14,268 nt of DNA. Source: Candidatus Altarchaeota archaeon. Its GTDB lineage: Archaea; SpSt-1190. A model generated the notes under the pieces. The model did not search any database. It was not told the origin of the DNA and saw only the letters and a list, made by a program, of their open reading frames with translations. The position numbers and the translations under genes are program-made. The stretch spans positions 1-14,268 of the forward strand of contig JAUUZA010000016.1 in assembly GCA_030590165.1 (NCBI GenBank), in the 5' to 3' direction. Shown here one piece after another: positions 12,904-14,268 of this stretch (its first letter is position 1; the number at the start of each line of letters is the position of its first letter).

Positions 12904-13428
12904 ATGAAAGTAATTATTGGTTCAAAAAATCCTGTAAAAATACAAGCCACAGAAGAAGTTTTCAATAACTTATTCCAAGAAGAAATCATTGTAAAAAACG
13001 TTGGAGTAGAAAGTCAAGTTTCAGCTCAACCTTTTGGAAATGAAACTTCTCTTGGTGCAATAAACCGCGCAAAAAATTCTAAAAAACTGTTTCCAACTGC
13101 AGATTATTTTATTGGGTTGGAAGGTGGCCTTTTATGGCTCGGTGAAAAATTAATGTTATTTACTTCTTGTGCAATAATCGGACCAAATAATAAAATGGGA
13201 ATCGGAACTTCAGGTATGATTGAATTACCAAAAAAAGTTGGAATGAGAATGAAAGAAAAAGAAGAATTGGAAAAAATTATGGATGAATTATTGGGAACTA
13301 AAAACATAGGTAAAAAAGAGGGTGCTGTTGGTTTCTTAACTAAAAATTTTGTAACAAGAAAAGATTTTTGCAAACAAAGTTTAAACCTTGCCATGGCAAA
13401 ATTTAATAGACCTAAGTTCTTTGAATAA
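12904..13428 (+). CDS. Inosine/xanthosine triphosphatase, DUF84 (YjjX) family
   Basis: A 174-residue protein of the DUF84/YjjX family, which hydrolyses ITP and XTP to keep deaminated purines out of nucleic acids. Marks: IIGSKNPVKIQATEEVF at 4-20; SQVSAQPFGNETSLGAINRAKN at about 37-58 (family: SGVxxQPxGxxETxxGAxxRA); DYFIGLEGGL at 67-76 (family: GIEGG, metal-binding Glu73); GTSGMIELPKKV; a MDELLGTKNIGKKEGAVGFLT segment; and a final KQSLNLAMAKF helix. Length matches the family. The ATG at 12904 is well placed at the first strand. A weak AT-rich TATA-like element lies at about 12875-12888, otherwise it could be co-transcribed with the HAD gene. Confidence 0.9.
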   Translation: MKVIIGSKNPVKIQATEEVFNNLFQEEIIVKNVGVESQVSAQPFGNETSLGAINRAKNSKKLFPTADYFIGLEGGLLWLGEKLMLFTSCAIIGPNNKMGIGTSGMIELPKKVGMRMKEKEELEKIMDELLGTKNIGKKEGAVGFLTKNFVTRKDFCKQSLNLAMAKFNRPKFFE

Positions 13429-13442
13429 GCAAGTAATAATTT

Positions 13443-13451
13443 CAAATATTT
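13443..13451 (+). promoter_or_regulatory. Possible TATA box before the tRNA-binding-domain gene
   Basis: CAAATATTT-type sequence about 30 nt before the ATG at 13477 and about 50 nt before the ATG at 13498. If used, the transcript would start near 13473-13477. That would make 13477 a possible leaderless start, or 13498 a start with a short leader. Confidence 0.3.
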
Positions 13452-13497
13452 GTTTCTTTACCTGAAAACTATTTCAATGAACGTGTTTAGTTTTTTC

Positions 13498-13824
13498 ATG
13501 GAAGAAGTTACATACAAAGATTTTGCTAAGATGGACTTGCGCATTGTTACAATAGAAAATGTTGAAAGTATACAGGGGGCAGACAAACTTTTCAAATTAA
13601 CAGTTAATATGGGAAAAGAAAAAAGAACAATAGTAGCAGGAATAAAACCTTATTATAGTGCAGGAGACCTCCAAGGAAAACAAGTTGTAATTATAACAAA
13701 TCTTGAACCAAGAAAAATTAGGGGAATTACAAGTCACGGAATGATGCTTGCAGGTCAAGACGAAAGAAGTGTTTCAGTGCTTAGACCTGACAAACAACTC
13801 AATAATGGCGCTAAGGTATTGTAA
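13498..13824 (+). CDS. Stand-alone tRNA-binding OB-fold protein (methionyl-tRNA synthetase beta / C-terminal domain type)
   Basis: A 108-residue OB-fold protein of the EMAP II/Arc1p/CsaA tRNA-binding family, the same domain found at the C-terminus of many methionyl-tRNA synthetases. It is recognised by YKDFAKMDLRIVTIENVES near the N-terminus, GADKLFKLTVNMG at about 28-40, RTIVAGIKPYY at about 45-55, GKQVVIITNLEPRKIRGITSHGMMLAG at about 62-88, and a final VLRPDKQLNNGAKVL. In archaea it often occurs as a separate gene and may act in trans on the synthetase to hold tRNA. ATG at 13498 aligns with the family start (MxxVTYKDFxKMDLR). ATG at 13477 would add seven hydrophobic residues and is the alternative. 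No synthetase gene is in the window. Confidence 0.9.
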   Translation: MEEVTYKDFAKMDLRIVTIENVESIQGADKLFKLTVNMGKEKRTIVAGIKPYYSAGDLQGKQVVIITNLEPRKIRGITSHGMMLAGQDERSVSVLRPDKQLNNGAKVL

Positions 13825-13857
13825 ATACAAAAAATTTAAAAATTAAAGAAAAAAAAG

Positions 13858-13867
13858 CTTATAATAA
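13858..13867 (+). promoter_or_regulatory. TATA box of the leucine-rich-repeat gene
   Basis: CTTATAATAA preceded by an A-rich stretch (a possible BRE) is centred about 25 nt before the ATG at 13887, with no ribosome binding site. Confidence 0.5.
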
Positions 13868-13886
13868 TTAGAAAGTAACAATAATC

Positions 13887-14268
13887 ATGCGAAACCAAGG
13901 TCCATTTCCACGTCCACCTGGTTACTCATATATTTCAAGGTCATATACTTCTCATGAATACAAAAAAATCACTAAACGGATTAAAAGACTTAAAGATTCA
14001 ACAGAAGAACTTAAACTTTCCAGTAAACATAGTTTTGAATTATCTGAAATTTTCACAAAATTTAAAAATTTGAAATGGGTTTCTTTAAACTGGTGCAAGA
14101 TTACTGATTTACCTGAAAATTTAGGGGAATGTACTTAATTGGAAGAATTTGAGGAAGATTTTTGTTATAATCTTACATTTCTACCTGAATGTTTTGAGAA
14201 ACTTATTTTTTTTATATATCTTTCCGTGTCAGTTTGTAATCTTACAAATTTACCAAAGAATTTTAAAA
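13887..14268 (+). pseudogene. Leucine-rich-repeat protein, interrupted by an in-frame stop and cut by the window edge
   Basis: The reading frame begins with a proline/tyrosine/serine-rich head and a basic helix (about 25-45), then a leucine-rich repeat: LKWVSLNWCKITDLPENL at about 62-79. It stops at TAA 14136-14138 after 83 codons. The same frame continues without further stops to the window end and still codes for repeats: YNLTFLPECF and CNLTNLPKNF. Counting the stop as one codon, the LP positions are 24 and 23 codons apart, the normal repeat period, so a point change (such as AAA to TAA) explains it better than an indel. LRR proteins bind other proteins; no partner is suggested. It may be a recent pseudogene, a sequencing error or a short functional remnant. 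Confidence 0.6.

Noticed and set aside
13104-13445. Minus-strand open frame opposite the DUF84 gene
   Set aside because: The opposite strand encodes a full, well-conserved DUF84 protein; this frame has no recognisable motif.
1-14268. CRISPR arrays, tRNA or rRNA genes, insertion sequences, integrase or phage genes
   Set aside because: I looked for spaced repeats, cloverleaf-like sequences in gaps, terminal inverted repeats and transposase motifs and saw none. Gaps are too short for most of these.

Overview
This is a compact, AT-rich archaeal chromosome segment. The archaeal signs are CDP-archaeol synthase, an archaeal archaetidylinositol-phosphate-synthase-like enzyme, archaeal EF-1 beta behind its usual zinc-ribbon partner, a PAC2 proteasome-assembly homologue, an archaeal-type UMP kinase, a PIN/ATPase/KH protein, and many start codons lying about 24-27 nt after a TATA-like box with no ribosome binding site (leaderless mRNA style). 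Small, divergent proteins and short gaps fit a reduced lineage such as a DPANN archaeon (perhaps Diapherotrites or a relative), but the lineage is inference. I saw no rRNA, tRNA, CRISPR array, insertion sequence or phage gene. No gene-free stretch exceeds about 130 bp.

Left end (1-3206, plus strand): the 3' part of one large membrane subunit followed by two more, all of the antiporter-like family of complex I, Mrp and group 4 [NiFe] hydrogenases, overlapping and co-oriented. They look like the membrane arm of an ion-pumping complex whose catalytic genes lie before the window. Right after it on the minus strand is a fusion of a hydrogenase maturation endopeptidase (HycI/HyaD type) with the chaperone HypC, which points to a membrane-bound [NiFe] hydrogenase. 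An EamA-type transporter and a possibly hydrogenase-linked DUF6390-like protein follow (3838-5395).

Middle (5420-10014): zinc-ribbon protein plus EF-1 beta, then PAC2 under its own TATA box, a convergent small membrane protein with a tyrosine-rich tail, UMP kinase, an exported glycosylation-site-rich protein, and a lipid cluster (CDP-archaeol synthase, HAD phosphatase, CDP-alcohol phosphatidyltransferase). CarS makes CDP-archaeol, the transferase would attach an inositol-phosphate-type headgroup, and the HAD enzyme is a candidate for the dephosphorylation step.

Right (10015-14268): a minus-strand pair (PIN-ATPase-KH protein and a four-helix membrane protein), diverging from plus-strand housekeeping genes: a SerB-like HAD phosphatase, a DUF84 inosine/xanthosine triphosphatase, and a stand-alone tRNA-binding domain of the methionyl-tRNA synthetase C-terminal type. 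The window ends in a leucine-rich-repeat gene broken by one in-frame stop.

Most interesting points: the HycI-HypC fusion with a well-formed internal start that could release free HypC, the compact antiporter subunits (one with glutamine in place of the coupling lysine), the PAC2 protein ending in a proteasome-docking HbYX tail, and the lipid-cluster phosphatase.
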